Shown: positions 33,927-43,305, counted from the stretch's first letter. The stretch: DNA of 64,000 nucleotides from Sterolibacterium sp964437515 (GCA_964437515.1 CAYTHB010000007.1:1-64000); one strand, 5' to 3'. Program-made: numbers and translations. Notes: generated from the sequence alone by a model not told the origin.

Positions 33927-34793
33927 TCAATGAAACAGGATATCGGCATCCTGGAATTGTTGTTCTACGGTTCCAAGCAGTTGCTTGAATCTTTCCCAGT
34001 CCAGCCCGCTGCGATTCCATACGACGGCGGAGAGTCTGGGAACCAACGGTGCTTCTTCGCCATAAAAATTAAGAATATGCGCCATGATATCAGCTAGGTG
34101 AATAATGCTGGCATATGAGAGCGCGGTTTGCTCTTCCGGCGCGTGATGCCAGGTAATGGCTTCAACGATGGGGGGCGCCAGACTCCATCGCTGGGCGAGT
34201 GCCGCACCGATTTGTCCGTGATCGAAACCCAGAACCGTGTGTTCAGCCTCCAGCAAGGTGCAGTCGCGCTGATTGCGTTGCGCAATGATTTGGGCAAAGG
34301 ATGCCGGAAAGCGGGTGGCAAGGACGACATGTCCGATGTCATGCAAGAGCCCGGCACTGTAGGCCGTTTCGGGATTGACATGCAGGGCTTGAGCCAGCGC
34401 GCGGGCACAAAAGGCGGTTCCCACACTGTGCAGCCAGAAGGCGCGTTGATCGTAATCGGCGTCTTCCAGTGCGGTGTGTTGTTTCTGGAACATGGACATG
34501 ATGGCGATGGTCGTCACCAAAGTATTTAGGGTGCGTAGCCCCAGAACGGTGACGGCATCATGGATGTTTGAAACCGCGTGATTGAGGCCGTAAAACGAGG
34601 AGTTTGCAATACGCAGGGTCTTTGCGGAAAGTACCTGATCTTGCGCCAGCAGGGTGAGTACTTTTTCGGGGGATGCATTGTCGTTTCGTAGGCAATTCAT
34701 CAATTCCATCGCCACCCTGGGCAAGGGAGGTAGATGATTGAAGTCGGCAATGACTTCGGCCAGGGTCGGCACTTTGGGGGCGGTTACATTCAT
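33927..34793 (-). CDS. HDOD-domain signalling protein
   Basis: A 288-residue single-domain HDOD protein. Recognisable parts are LPPLPRVAMELMNCLRNDNA, the HD-like core SVGTAFCARALAQALHVNPE, YSAGLLHDIGHVVLATRFP, and FDHGQIGAALAQRWSLAPPI with VEAITWHH. HDOD proteins lack clear catalytic activity in most cases and act as protein-interaction modules in c-di-GMP, chemotaxis or stress pathways. Here the HDxGH motif is kept, so residual hydrolase activity is possible. The gene overlaps the 57-residue gene upstream by 4 bp. Confidence 0.92.
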   Translation of the reverse strand: MNVTAPKVPTLAEVIADFNHLPPLPRVAMELMNCLRNDNASPEKVLTLLAQDQVLSAKTLRIANSSFYGLNHAVSNIHDAVTVLGLRTLNTLVTTIAIMSMFQKQHTALEDADYDQRAFWLHSVGTAFCARALAQALHVNPETAYSAGLLHDIGHVVLATRFPASFAQIIAQRNQRDCTLLEAEHTVLGFDHGQIGAALAQRWSLAPPIVEAITWHHAPEEQTALSYASIIHLADIMAHILNFYGEEAPLVPRLSAVVWNRSGLDWERFKQLLGTVEQQFQDADILFH

Positions 34794-34963
34794 GGGTTTT
34801 GCACTTTGGAGGTCGCTTTTTCCAGATAGAACTCCATGACAGCCTTGAAGAGTGCCTGATTGACCGGGTCTTTGCTCACTTTGCGGAACATGGTTTGCAC
34901 TTCGTTGCGCAGGGTTTCGTAGGATTTGCTGGACGGGCGGGTTGTATTGGAAGAATGGGTCAT
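34790..34963 (-). CDS. 57-residue unknown protein coupled to c-di-GMP genes
   Basis: A small protein not recognised from any family. It begins MTHSSNTTRPSSKSYETLRN and continues with an amphipathic helical region (VQTMFRKVSKDPVNQALFKA, then VMEFYLEKATSK). Its start overlaps the stop of the 1146-residue GGDEF-EAL gene by 4 bp, and its stop overlaps the HDOD start by 4 bp. Such double ATGA overlaps argue strongly that it is translated. The start at 34963 is preferred over a longer open frame that would overlap the upstream gene by 70 bp. It could be an adaptor between its neighbours, but that is only inferred from position. Confidence 0.72.
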   Translation of the reverse strand: MTHSSNTTRPSSKSYETLRNEVQTMFRKVSKDPVNQALFKAVMEFYLEKATSKVQNP

Positions 34964-37900
34964 GGCGCGGTGTCCTCGATGAACATCAGTAGTACCCCTT
35001 GTGCGCGGGAGCTCATACCGATAGGGCAATGGCTAATCTGGTAGCGTATACCTTGCCAAGTATGATGCTGCGTCGATTCAGGATGCTGTTTCAGCGTGTT
35101 CCATAACTCAATGGGCAGATGGCGGTCAATGGTTTCGGTCAGTACCGGAAAGGTAGACTCCTGTCCGAGCAGTAATTGTGCTTTTGCATTGGCAAAAACG
35201 ATCAGCCCTTCGTTGTCGACGCCCACGAGTGCAAAAGGCAGCACATGAAGCATTTCCTGGGTGACATCCAGTGCGGTTTCATTGCGTTGCGCGACGTCTT
35301 TGCTGGTGGTCAGCAGACTTTTGAGTTGCTGGTTGAGTTGGTTGAGTTCATTGCTGGTCGAGACGATCTTATGTTGCAGCTTGTGATTCTCATGGGTGAG
35401 CTCACATTGCCGGAGCGCATCGGCCAAGAGTGTGGGCAGATGTTCATCACAAGGCGTGGTAATGAAGCGGAAGGCGGCTGAGCGTTTCATCGCCGCGGAT
35501 TGTTCGTCAGGAGTCAGTGGGGAGCCCGACAGCAGGCGCACGGTATCAGGGTGCAATATCTTGATGCGTTCAAGAAAGTCGACCGGGGTCATGTCGCCCA
35601 TCTGATCGCCTGCCATCACGATATTTATCGGCTGTGTCGCCATCAGTTCGAATGCCGCTGCGGATGCAGGGACGACATGCAAGGCCAGATGGGCAGAATC
35701 GATATGGTTACGCAGGTGTTCGACGGTTTCGGTACTACAGCCTGCCAGCAGGAGATTGCGATGATCCGAGGACGATCCCCCCGTTCCCTGTAGTCTGTAG
35801 GCGGAGAGGGCGCGTCCGTCGCGTAGCATCACGGAAATATCCTTTTCCGGCAGGGGGCGACTGAAATAAAAACCCTGGATGACATCACACTGATTGGCAA
35901 TCAGAAGGTTCAACTGGCCTTCGGTTTCCACGCCTTCGGCAATGACTTCGAGATTGAAACTGTGCGCCAGTGTAATGATGGCACGGGTGATGGACACATC
36001 GTTGGTATCTGCCGTGATGTCTTGAACGAAGGCACGATCGACCTTGAGTGAATCCAGTGGGAAACGTTTGAGGTAAGCCAGGCTGGAATAGCCTGTGCCA
36101 AAATCGTCCACAGAAATGGTGATGCCGATTTCCTTGAGCTGGTGCAGCGTTGTGATGATGTTGTCTGCATCGGTCATCAACTGGCTTTCCGTCAGTTCCA
36201 GTTCCAGATATTCCGGTTTGAGCCCACAGGATTTCAGGGCATGGGAGACGGTTTCGCACAGGACAGAGTTCATCTGTTTGCAGGCGACATTGACGGCCAT
36301 ACTGAGTTCGCCATGGCCGTCATCCTGCCAGATTTTTGTCTGGCGGCAGGCTTCATGCAGCACCCAGGCACCGACGGGTACGATCAACCCGGTTTCTTCC
36401 AGCATGGGGATGAATTCATTGGGTGCAACCAAGCCGCGTACAGGATGCCGCCAGCGCAACAGGGCTTCAAACCCGACGATACGGCCTGTCGTGCAACTGG
36501 CTTTGGGCTGATAGAACAGGACGAATTCTTCGTTTTCCAGTGCATGACGAAGATCGCGTTCCAGCTTGATTGCCTCCATCGCATTGGCATTCATCTCCGT
36601 CGTAAAGAACTGGTAATTGTTGCGTCCCAGTTCTTTGGCACGATACATCGCCGTATCGGCGTTACGCAGGAGCGTATCCAGTTCGTCAGAGTCGTTTGGA
36701 AAGAGAGTGATGCCGATGCTGGCCGAAGCAAAAATTTCGTTGCCGTCGATGGAGAATGAAGCACCGAGTGCATGAATGATGCGCTCGGCAACATAAGTGC
36801 TGTATTGACGCTGGGAGAGCTCAGGCAGGATCAGGGCAAATTCATCGCCCCCCAGACGGCTGACCGTGTCGCTTTCGCGCAGACAGGTCTTGAGACGATT
36901 GGCGACTTCCAGGAGTAACAGGTCGCCCGTTTGGTGTCCCAGGGATTCATTGACGGCTTTGAAACGGTCGATATCGAGAAAACACACTGCGACGGTCGTA
37001 TGGTTGCGCTGCGCCATGGCCATGGCGGTGGCGAGACGATCGCGAAAGAGTAAACGATTGGGAAGCTGGGTCAGTGCGTCGTAGTGAGCGAGTTGCAGCA
37101 TGCGTTCTTCGGTGCGCATGCTTTCGGTGACCTCGACATGCATGACGACGGCACCCCGTCGAGCCTGAGTGTGCAAAGGCGCGACCGTAATGCGGGACCA
37201 GCGTTTTTCTTCACCGGGAATGGGGTAGATGCGGGTAGTTGTGGTCTGCCCCCCGTCCAGTATGGCGCGGATTTCTGTGGCAAATCCTCGGGCATCATTG
37301 GCGCGCTCCCCGCGTTGCCGACGTGCAATGGCATCGTAGATCGCCGGGTAATTCGTTCCTTTGGCGTAGGTCGTGTGATGGCCTTCTTCTACGAAATGCT
37401 GCCAGGAGGCGTTGGTTTCCAATACGGTGCCTTGCTCATCGAGCAGGGCAATATGGGCGGGCAGGGCGTTAAGAATGAGGTGCTGTTGTTCGGTCTGGTG
37501 TTTTTGTTCATTGAGTGCTGCGCGTAGGGCTTCGCGTTGTTCGACAAAGTGGGTCATGTCGCTGGCGACGCCGCCGATGCTTTGTACCCGGCCATTCGGA
37601 CCATGAATGGGAAAGGTAATTAGATGCAGCCAGTGGATACTGCCATCCGGACGTAAAACCCGGAATTCTTCGTCCAGCCCTCCCAGTGGTGCATGAGTGC
37701 GTGCCTGTTTCATCGCTTCTTGGTCGTCCGGATGAATATGGCGCAACCAGTCCATACGGTCATCGAGCAGATCTTGAACCCGGTGTCCCCAAATGCGTTC
37801 ATAGGCCTGGCTGACGAAGATCATCCGGCCTTCTTCCATATCAAATAACCAGACACATTCAGGGATTGATTCGGCCAACCGCCGGAAGCGATGGGTTGCG

Positions 37901-38400
37901 ATCAGTTGTGCGTTTCGGGCGGACTTGATCGTCTGTCGTGCTTGATGGCGTTGCTGGAGCGTTTCGGCGGTACGAAGTTCTCTCAGGAGCGCAAAGACGA
38001 GACGCTCGGGATGATCGTCCAGGTCGATGCAGTCATTGGCTCCCGCGTGGATGACGGTAGCGGCAGCGGTTGCAGCAATGCGGTTGGCAAAGAAAATGAG
38101 CGGTGTGTTGGGTAAGTGTTGTCGTGCGAGTTCAATAATATGAAGAGCGTCGGGCGTACTGCAGTCATGGTGTGCCAGTATGGCATCGCAATGGGTTACG
38201 CCGTCGGACAATGAAGGTCGCAGATCTTCCGGACGCATGAAGTGCCGACAGTGTGCATCGAAGCCTCCTTCCTTCAATATCTGTTCGACACGCACACAGC
38301 TTTGTTCCAGAACATCCAGAACAATGATATCCAGTCGTGTGGTTTGTGGAGTCTGGATGAAACGCGTACTTTTCATTGTAATGATGGGTTCAGTGATCAC
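34960..38400 (-). CDS. REC-PAS-PAS-GGDEF-EAL-REC-PAS multidomain c-di-GMP protein
   Basis: A 1146-residue soluble protein. Order: an N-terminal receiver-like domain (DIIVLDVLEQSCVRVEQILK), PAS with FRRLAESIPECVWLFDMEEG, a second PAS (ILNALPAHIALLDEQGTVLE), GGDEF with an intact SRLGGDEFALILP, and EAL with GFEALLRWRHP, LTESQLM and DDFGTGYSSLAYLKRF. A second receiver-like segment (LLLAGCSTETVEHLRNHID) and a C-terminal PAS (VLPFALVGVDNEGLIVFANA) follow. Both catalytic motifs appear intact, so it may make and break c-di-GMP depending on input. It heads the signalling operon. MITEPIITM offers two starts, and the first is used here. Confidence 0.92.
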   Translation of the reverse strand: MITEPIITMKSTRFIQTPQTTRLDIIVLDVLEQSCVRVEQILKEGGFDAHCRHFMRPEDLRPSLSDGVTHCDAILAHHDCSTPDALHIIELARQHLPNTPLIFFANRIAATAAATVIHAGANDCIDLDDHPERLVFALLRELRTAETLQQRHQARQTIKSARNAQLIATHRFRRLAESIPECVWLFDMEEGRMIFVSQAYERIWGHRVQDLLDDRMDWLRHIHPDDQEAMKQARTHAPLGGLDEEFRVLRPDGSIHWLHLITFPIHGPNGRVQSIGGVASDMTHFVEQREALRAALNEQKHQTEQQHLILNALPAHIALLDEQGTVLETNASWQHFVEEGHHTTYAKGTNYPAIYDAIARRQRGERANDARGFATEIRAILDGGQTTTTRIYPIPGEEKRWSRITVAPLHTQARRGAVVMHVEVTESMRTEERMLQLAHYDALTQLPNRLLFRDRLATAMAMAQRNHTTVAVCFLDIDRFKAVNESLGHQTGDLLLLEVANRLKTCLRESDTVSRLGGDEFALILPELSQRQYSTYVAERIIHALGASFSIDGNEIFASASIGITLFPNDSDELDTLLRNADTAMYRAKELGRNNYQFFTTEMNANAMEAIKLERDLRHALENEEFVLFYQPKASCTTGRIVGFEALLRWRHPVRGLVAPNEFIPMLEETGLIVPVGAWVLHEACRQTKIWQDDGHGELSMAVNVACKQMNSVLCETVSHALKSCGLKPEYLELELTESQLMTDADNIITTLHQLKEIGITISVDDFGTGYSSLAYLKRFPLDSLKVDRAFVQDITADTNDVSITRAIITLAHSFNLEVIAEGVETEGQLNLLIANQCDVIQGFYFSRPLPEKDISVMLRDGRALSAYRLQGTGGSSSDHRNLLLAGCSTETVEHLRNHIDSAHLALHVVPASAAAFELMATQPINIVMAGDQMGDMTPVDFLERIKILHPDTVRLLSGSPLTPDEQSAAMKRSAAFRFITTPCDEHLPTLLADALRQCELTHENHKLQHKIVSTSNELNQLNQQLKSLLTTSKDVAQRNETALDVTQEMLHVLPFALVGVDNEGLIVFANAKAQLLLGQESTFPVLTETIDRHLPIELWNTLKQHPESTQHHTWQGIRYQISHCPIGMSSRAQGVLLMFIEDTAP

Positions 38401-38549
38401 TGGGTTTGATCAACACGATGCGGCATCTTGAAGGATCATGAGGAATGATATGAGGGATTTCAATGAAAAGAATATGGTTTTCCCGAGAATAATCCAGAAT
38501 TGCAAGCCCCTGCAAGCCGAAGCCGAGCTTGTGTCGAGAGTTTAGAGAG

Positions 38550-39218
38550 CTATCGCAATGAAATGATCGGCCAATGATGTGTTTGGGCATGGGCGCGCAG
38601 CGCGTCATCCGGATCGACCGCCACCGGATGCTGGACGCGTTCCAGTAAAGGCAGGTCATTGTGCGAATCGCTGTAAAAATAGCTGGTCTGGAAACTGCCC
38701 CACCATAGGCCGAGGGATTCCAGCCAGGATTCTGTACGGGTGATTTTGCCTTCGCGGAATGAGGGTGTCCCGATAGGTTTTCCGGTGTAGCGACCGCTGT
38801 TACAGTCTTGTTCCGGAATCGTGGCGATGAGATGCGGAATGCCCAGTTCGCATGCAATCGGGCCTGTGACAAAGCTGTTGGTGGCGGTAACGATGGCCAG
38901 CAAGTCACCAGCGGTCTGGTGTTTTTCGATGAGCGCACGCGCTCCTGGTGCAATATGGGGGCGTATGCGTTCAGTCATGAACTGTGCGTGCCAGAGATCG
39001 AGTTGCTGCCGTGTATGGCGTGAGAGCGGTTGCATCTGGAAATCGAGAAAGGCTTGAATATCGAGCGTTCCCGCCTTGTAATGATCGTAAAACTCGATGT
39101 TTTTTGCTTCCTGGATGGTGCGATCCAGTACCCCCTGATCGATGAGAAATTGTGCCCACTCAAAATCGCTGTCCGTTGCCAGCAGGGTATTGTCTAGATC
39201 AAACAGCGCTAGATTCAT
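38550..39218 (-). CDS. HAD-IB family phosphatase (SerB-like)
   Basis: A 222-residue haloacid-dehalogenase hydrolase. Motif I is FDLDNTLLATDSD at residues 6-18 (nucleophile Asp7), motif II is IVTATNSF, and motif IV is YSDSHNDLPLLE. The helical cap (EFYDHYKAGTLDIQAFLDFQ) fits the HAD-IB subgroup with phosphoserine- or PEtn-type phosphatases. Substrate not determined. It overlaps the hda gene upstream by 4 bp, a gene order widespread in betaproteobacteria. Confidence 0.92.
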   Translation of the reverse strand: MNLALFDLDNTLLATDSDFEWAQFLIDQGVLDRTIQEAKNIEFYDHYKAGTLDIQAFLDFQMQPLSRHTRQQLDLWHAQFMTERIRPHIAPGARALIEKHQTAGDLLAIVTATNSFVTGPIACELGIPHLIATIPEQDCNSGRYTGKPIGTPSFREGKITRTESWLESLGLWWGSFQTSYFYSDSHNDLPLLERVQHPVAVDPDDALRAHAQTHHWPIISLR

Positions 39219-39952
39219 GAGATGGGGCTTTCGTTTTCGTGAGGTGGGTCTGTATTTTGTATGGGTGCGAAGGTCGCCATGGCTTCGCGCAGCATGGGGA
39301 GGGTCAAGGGGCGTTTAAGCTCCAGTGAGAGCTGGCTGGCGGCTTCGAGCACTTTGATGAGCGAGGGAAGATCCCGTTTTCCATGGTGCAGCATGTAGTC
39401 GATCAATGGATCATCCAGACGCAAGCCGTGATGTCGGGCATGATGGCGCAATGCTTGTGTCTTGGCCGCATCATTCAGAGGACGGACTTCAAAAATCAGC
39501 GTGGCTCCGATGCGTGTGCGCAAGTCTTCACGCAGATTCAGGCGCAGGGGCGGTTCATTGCCTGCCAGCAGCAAGGCCAGACCGACCAGACGGGCGGAAT
39601 TGAAAATACGAAACAGCGTGATTTGCGCGGTTTCGTCAAGATCATCGACATCATCAACAATGACCAGGCTCCCGGGAGGCGTCGAGAGTTCATGCCCCAG
39701 ATCGGCACCCCGCACGAAGCAGACATGCCGACCCTCCGCTTGTGCCGCAATCTGGCTGCCTTGCAGTAGATGACTACGACCGCATCCCGGTGATCCCCAT
39801 AGATAGATTTGATCAAAAACGCTACTCTCACCTAATGATTTCAGGTGAGACATCAGTTCCCTGTTGTCTCCTGTGGCAAAGTTATCGAGGGTGGGTGCGG
39901 CAGCGGCGGGTCCCAGATCCAGCAACATCTGCTGTTGCAAACGAGGTTTCAT
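39215..39952 (-). CDS. hda: DnaA regulatory inactivator Hda
   Basis: A 245-residue DnaA-like AAA+ protein that, bound to the sliding clamp, stimulates DnaA-ATP hydrolysis and prevents re-initiation. The N-terminal clamp-binding motif QQMLLDL lies at residues 6-12. The AAA+ core has a P-loop variant LWGSPGCGRSHLLQ, a Walker B LVIVDDVDDLDE and a sensor region LRLNLREDLRTRIGATLIFE. Length and organisation match Hda, not full DnaA. Its start overlaps the PerM gene stop by 4 bp. Confidence 0.92.
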   Translation of the reverse strand: MKPRLQQQMLLDLGPAAAAPTLDNFATGDNRELMSHLKSLGESSVFDQIYLWGSPGCGRSHLLQGSQIAAQAEGRHVCFVRGADLGHELSTPPGSLVIVDDVDDLDETAQITLFRIFNSARLVGLALLLAGNEPPLRLNLREDLRTRIGATLIFEVRPLNDAAKTQALRHHARHHGLRLDDPLIDYMLHHGKRDLPSLIKVLEAASQLSLELKRPLTLPMLREAMATFAPIQNTDPPHENESPIS

Positions 39953-41034
39953 GGGGAGGTTTCCTCGCCACGATAGAAGCGGCTTGCCAGATAGAAACGG
40001 CTGACTTCACGCAGCCCGACCAGGAGTGCTGCCGAGGCGGGCAGGGCGAGTAGTACGCCAAAGAAACCGAACAGCTGACCAAACGCCAGCAAGGCAAAAA
40101 TGACGGCCAGAGGATGCAGGCCGATGCGCTTGCCAACGAGCCAGGGCGTGAGCCCGACACTTTCCACAATTTGGCCGATGCCATAGACGATGGCCACGCC
40201 GATGATGGGGCTCAAACCTTCAAACTGGAGGAGTGCAACAAGGAGTGCGAGCACCAGACCGAGTGCATAGCCCAGATAGGGAATGAAAATCAGGAGGCCT
40301 GTCAGCAGACCGACGGGCAGGGCGGAATGTACCCCGGCCAGCCACAAGCCGAGGCTGTAATAGATTGCCAGGATCATCATGACGGCAATCTGGCCGCGCA
40401 GAAATTCGGCCAGAACAGCGTCGATATTCGTCAGCATGGCGTGTGTCTTTGCATACCAGGGGCGGGGTACAAAGGTTTCCAGGCGTTGCAGAATCTGATG
40501 ACCATCCAGCAGAAGATAGAACATCACGACGGGGGTCAGCATGAGTGTGGTGGCAAGCCCCAACAGTGCCAGACCACCGATTTTCAAAGAAGGGAGCAGG
40601 GACTGGAGCAGGTTTTGTGTGCCCCCCCAGTTGTTGTCGATCAGTTTTTTTAACGTCGCTGGATCGAGTGCAAGAACCAGATTGAAACCCAGATGCTGTT
40701 TGAGCCAGGGTGCTGCTTGCTCGTTCCAGAGCAGGATGCCATCTGGAAGTCGATCGATTAGCTGGCGCGATTCTTCACGAACGAGCGGAATGAGGATCAG
40801 TGCCAGTGCCACCAGGAGCGCCGTGGCCAGCAGCAGGACCAGCACAACGCCCAGCAGTCGTGGCACGCGACGGTTCGACAGGCTGTCGACGAGAGGCATG
40901 CAGATGTAGGCGAGAATGCCTGCCAGTAAAAAGGGAGACAGTATTGGGCTGAGTAGATACAGCAGTCCCAAGAGTGCCAGACCAACACCTCCCCAGAGGA
41001 GGGTTTGGAGGCGATCAGCGCGTTGATTGGACAT
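39949..41034 (-). CDS. AI-2E/PerM-family membrane transporter
   Basis: A 361-residue inner-membrane protein of the AI-2E exporter (PerM) family with about eight hydrophobic segments. They include the paired N-terminal helices (LLWGGVGLALLGLLYLLSPI, FLLAGILAYICMPLVD) and the C-terminal family signature GLLIFIPYLGYALGLVLALL with IGLHPLAVIFALLAFGQLFG. The transported substrate is not known for most members. It is the first gene of the PerM-hda-HAD operon and is divergent from purM, an arrangement typical of betaproteobacteria. Confidence 0.92.
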   Translation of the reverse strand: MSNQRADRLQTLLWGGVGLALLGLLYLLSPILSPFLLAGILAYICMPLVDSLSNRRVPRLLGVVLVLLLATALLVALALILIPLVREESRQLIDRLPDGILLWNEQAAPWLKQHLGFNLVLALDPATLKKLIDNNWGGTQNLLQSLLPSLKIGGLALLGLATTLMLTPVVMFYLLLDGHQILQRLETFVPRPWYAKTHAMLTNIDAVLAEFLRGQIAVMMILAIYYSLGLWLAGVHSALPVGLLTGLLIFIPYLGYALGLVLALLVALLQFEGLSPIIGVAIVYGIGQIVESVGLTPWLVGKRIGLHPLAVIFALLAFGQLFGFFGVLLALPASAALLVGLREVSRFYLASRFYRGEETSP

Positions 41035-41188
41035 TTCCGGTAAAATTGACGTTTTATTTTGAATTCAAGTTCAGCTTGTATTTTGCTGACTGTTGCTGTT
41101 GTCCATACGGTGTTTTAGTGGGTACTTTATTCGCCAGCCCGCAGGAACTCAACTACTCAACCACTTATATAACCATTCAGCCTTGAGC

Positions 41189-42256
41189 ATGACCCATCCT
41201 ACAGAATCCCTGACCTATCGTGATGCGGGTGTCGATATCGATGCCGGCGATGCCCTTGTCGAACGTATCAAACCCCATGCCAAACGTACTCTGCGCCCGG
41301 AAGTGCTGGGGGGGATTGGTGGCTTTGGGGCACTGTTTGAAATATCGAAGAAATACCGTGAGCCCGTGCTGGTATCGGGAACGGATGGCGTGGGTACCAA
41401 GCTGAAGCTGGCTTTTCAACTGAATCGTCATGACACGGTGGGGCAGGATCTGGTGGCGATGAGTGTCAATGACATTCTCGTTCAAGGTGCCGAGCCGCTG
41501 TTTTTCCTGGATTATTTTGCCTGTGGCCGACTGGATGTCGATACGGCAGCGACCGTCATTCAGGGTATTGCACAGGGTTGCGAGCTTGCGGGCTGTTCGT
41601 TGATTGGTGGTGAAACGGCCGAGATGCCCAGCATGTATCCGGACGGTGAATATGATCTGGCGGGCTTTGCGGTCGGGGCGGTCGAGAAATCACAGATTAT
41701 CGATGGCAAGAGCATCGTACCGGGCGATGTGGTGCTGGGGCTCGCCTCCAGCGGGGCACATTCCAATGGCTATTCCTTGATCCGAAAAATCATCGAACGC
41801 GCCAAGCCGGATATGGCGGCCGATTTTCATGGCCGCCCTTTCATCGATGCCATCATGGCGCCGACGCGTATCTATGTGAAATCCCTGCTGGCGTTGATGC
41901 AACAGCTCGGGCATGGCGGCACAATGGGTGCAATGGGCGTCAAAGGCATGGCGCATATCACGGGCGGCGGTTTGACTGAAAACGTGCCGCGTATTTTGGG
42001 CGATCACCTGACGGCGACACTGGAGCAAAAGAGCTGGCCGCTTCCTCATCTGTTCCAATGGCTGCAACGGGAAGGTCAGGTTGCTGATGCCGAAATGCAC
42101 CGCGTATTCAACTGTGGCATCGGCATGGTCGTCATCGTCGCACCCGAACAGCAGCAACGTGCCATCGAGATACTTCAATCCCACGGCGAGACGGTTTATT
42201 CCATCGGACGTATCGAGGCGAGGCAGGCGGGACAGGCGCAGACGACGGTGCGTTGA
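41189..42256 (+). CDS. purM: Phosphoribosylformylglycinamidine cyclo-ligase (AIR synthetase)
   Basis: A 355-residue ATP-dependent enzyme of purine synthesis that closes the imidazole ring of AIR. It starts MTHPTESLTYRDAGVDIDAG and contains the diagnostic LVSGTDGVGTKLKLAF, CSLIGGETAEMPSMY and FNCGIGMVVIV segments. The start at 41189 matches the family, and the 32-codon upstream extension is rejected. The 150-bp gap to the divergent PerM gene is AT-rich and presumably holds both promoters. Confidence 0.96.
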   Translation: MTHPTESLTYRDAGVDIDAGDALVERIKPHAKRTLRPEVLGGIGGFGALFEISKKYREPVLVSGTDGVGTKLKLAFQLNRHDTVGQDLVAMSVNDILVQGAEPLFFLDYFACGRLDVDTAATVIQGIAQGCELAGCSLIGGETAEMPSMYPDGEYDLAGFAVGAVEKSQIIDGKSIVPGDVVLGLASSGAHSNGYSLIRKIIERAKPDMAADFHGRPFIDAIMAPTRIYVKSLLALMQQLGHGGTMGAMGVKGMAHITGGGLTENVPRILGDHLTATLEQKSWPLPHLFQWLQREGQVADAEMHRVFNCGIGMVVIVAPEQQQRAIEILQSHGETVYSIGRIEARQAGQAQTTVR

Positions 42257-42301
42257 AACCGGGTTGTCCATAGCAGTTTAGTCCCGCGTCAATGTCATCA
42301 T

Positions 42302-42808
42302 TCAATCTGCTAAGAGTGCCTTGAGATCCTTGAGCATCAGGAATAAATGATAGGGGTCGGTCGGGCTGGGTTCGAATTCCCAAGATGCGTACCATTGCCG
42401 CGCAGTCTCATCCTTGGCGTGAACCAGGAGGCAACGAATGCCTGCTATGTCAGCAGCTTGTGCGGTGCGCAGCAGCGCGTCTTTGAGCAGTGCCTTGCCC
42501 AGTCCTTTCCTCAAGTGATGACGATCGACGGCCAGCCGTGCCAAGATCATGACCGGCATCGGATGCTTGGACAAGCCCTTCATGACACGTGCTGGAGCAT
42601 TCTCCGGATTAACGCTTCCGACCGCCAGACTGTAGAAGCCCACTACCTCTGTACCAAAGCAGCACACGTAGGTCTGGGCACTGTTGGCTTTTTGGTTAAC
42701 GAGGGCATAGCGTTGCAGAAACTGGTTGAGTGGCGGTTGCCCGCAGTCGAAGCCTTCCGTCGAATCCGCAGGCGTGAGCTTGCGAACCCATTCATACGTT
42801 GCACTCAA
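42302..42808 (-). CDS. GNAT acetyltransferase toxin (TacT-like)
   Basis: A 168-residue GCN5-type acetyltransferase. The acetyl-CoA-binding segment RHHLRKGLGKALLKDALLRT carries the RxxGxG pattern, and the C-terminal RQWYASWEFEPSP contains the tyrosine typical of TacT/AtaT-type toxins that acetylate aminoacyl-tRNA. The N-terminus FDCGQPPLNQFLQRYALVNQ is characteristic of DUF1778-linked GNAT toxins. It overlaps the antitoxin gene by 4 bp. Which tRNA is modified cannot be told. Confidence 0.9.
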   Translation of the reverse strand: MSATYEWVRKLTPADSTEGFDCGQPPLNQFLQRYALVNQKANSAQTYVCCFGTEVVGFYSLAVGSVNPENAPARVMKGLSKHPMPVMILARLAVDRHHLRKGLGKALLKDALLRTAQAADIAGIRCLLVHAKDETARQWYASWEFEPSPTDPYHLFLMLKDLKALLAD

Positions 42809-43083
42809 CCCAGAACACCGGGTTCAGTGAGTAGTTTCTTCAAGCGTGGCTTGGCTTGCACGGGGCGATCCAGCGCCTGCTGAAACGCCTGCCACTGCTC
42901 ATCGTTCAGCACAAAATGACGACGATCTGCCAGTGCTTGGTTGGCCGCGATCACCCCGGCATCCAACAGGAATTCACTGACGTTTTTATGGCAAGAGCGT
43001 GCAGCTTCCTGCAGAAGCTGCTTGACAGAGCTGCTGGCGCGGACATCGATCCGTTCTGTTTTGGAGAGATTCAATGTGCTCAT
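42805..43083 (-). CDS. DUF1778 antitoxin (TacA-like)
   Basis: A 92-residue ribbon-helix-helix antitoxin of the DUF1778 family. KTERIDVRASSSVKQLLQEA is the DNA-binding part, NVSEFLLDAGVIAANQALAD the dimer helix, and FVLNDEQWQAFQQALDRP the toxin-binding segment. GGAGG lies 6 bases before the ATG at 43083. It is cotranscribed with the GNAT toxin. Confidence 0.92.
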   Translation of the reverse strand: MSTLNLSKTERIDVRASSSVKQLLQEAARSCHKNVSEFLLDAGVIAANQALADRRHFVLNDEQWQAFQQALDRPVQAKPRLKKLLTEPGVLG

Positions 43084-43270
43084 GGCAACCTCCATATTTG
43101 AAGTTACCTCTATGATAATGTCCGGACGATATCCTGACAAGTAAAGCGTGTATTGATGTTAAAGCCGTGGTGGTCTTTCATAGTCCGGGTTGTTGGCAAG
43201 CAATACATATGGCACCTTGCTCTGCACTTCCTCCGGTCGTCGCTTGCGCCGACTTTTACAGGAGCTTGTC

Positions 43271-43299
43271 TTGATTATTTGTTAGCTAAGAGCTAACAT
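43271..43299 (+). promoter_or_regulatory. Promoter and operator of the toxin-first TA pair
   Basis: TGTTAGCT-AAG-AGCTAACA (43280-43298) is a perfect 8-bp inverted repeat. It lies between a -35-like TTGATT (43271-43276) and a -10-like TAACAT (43294-43299), spaced 17 bp. The antitoxin's Cro/C1 domain probably binds here. The predicted transcription start falls at about 43306, the toxin's ATG, suggesting a leaderless message. Confidence 0.65.
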
Positions 43300-43305
43300 T
43301 TACGT

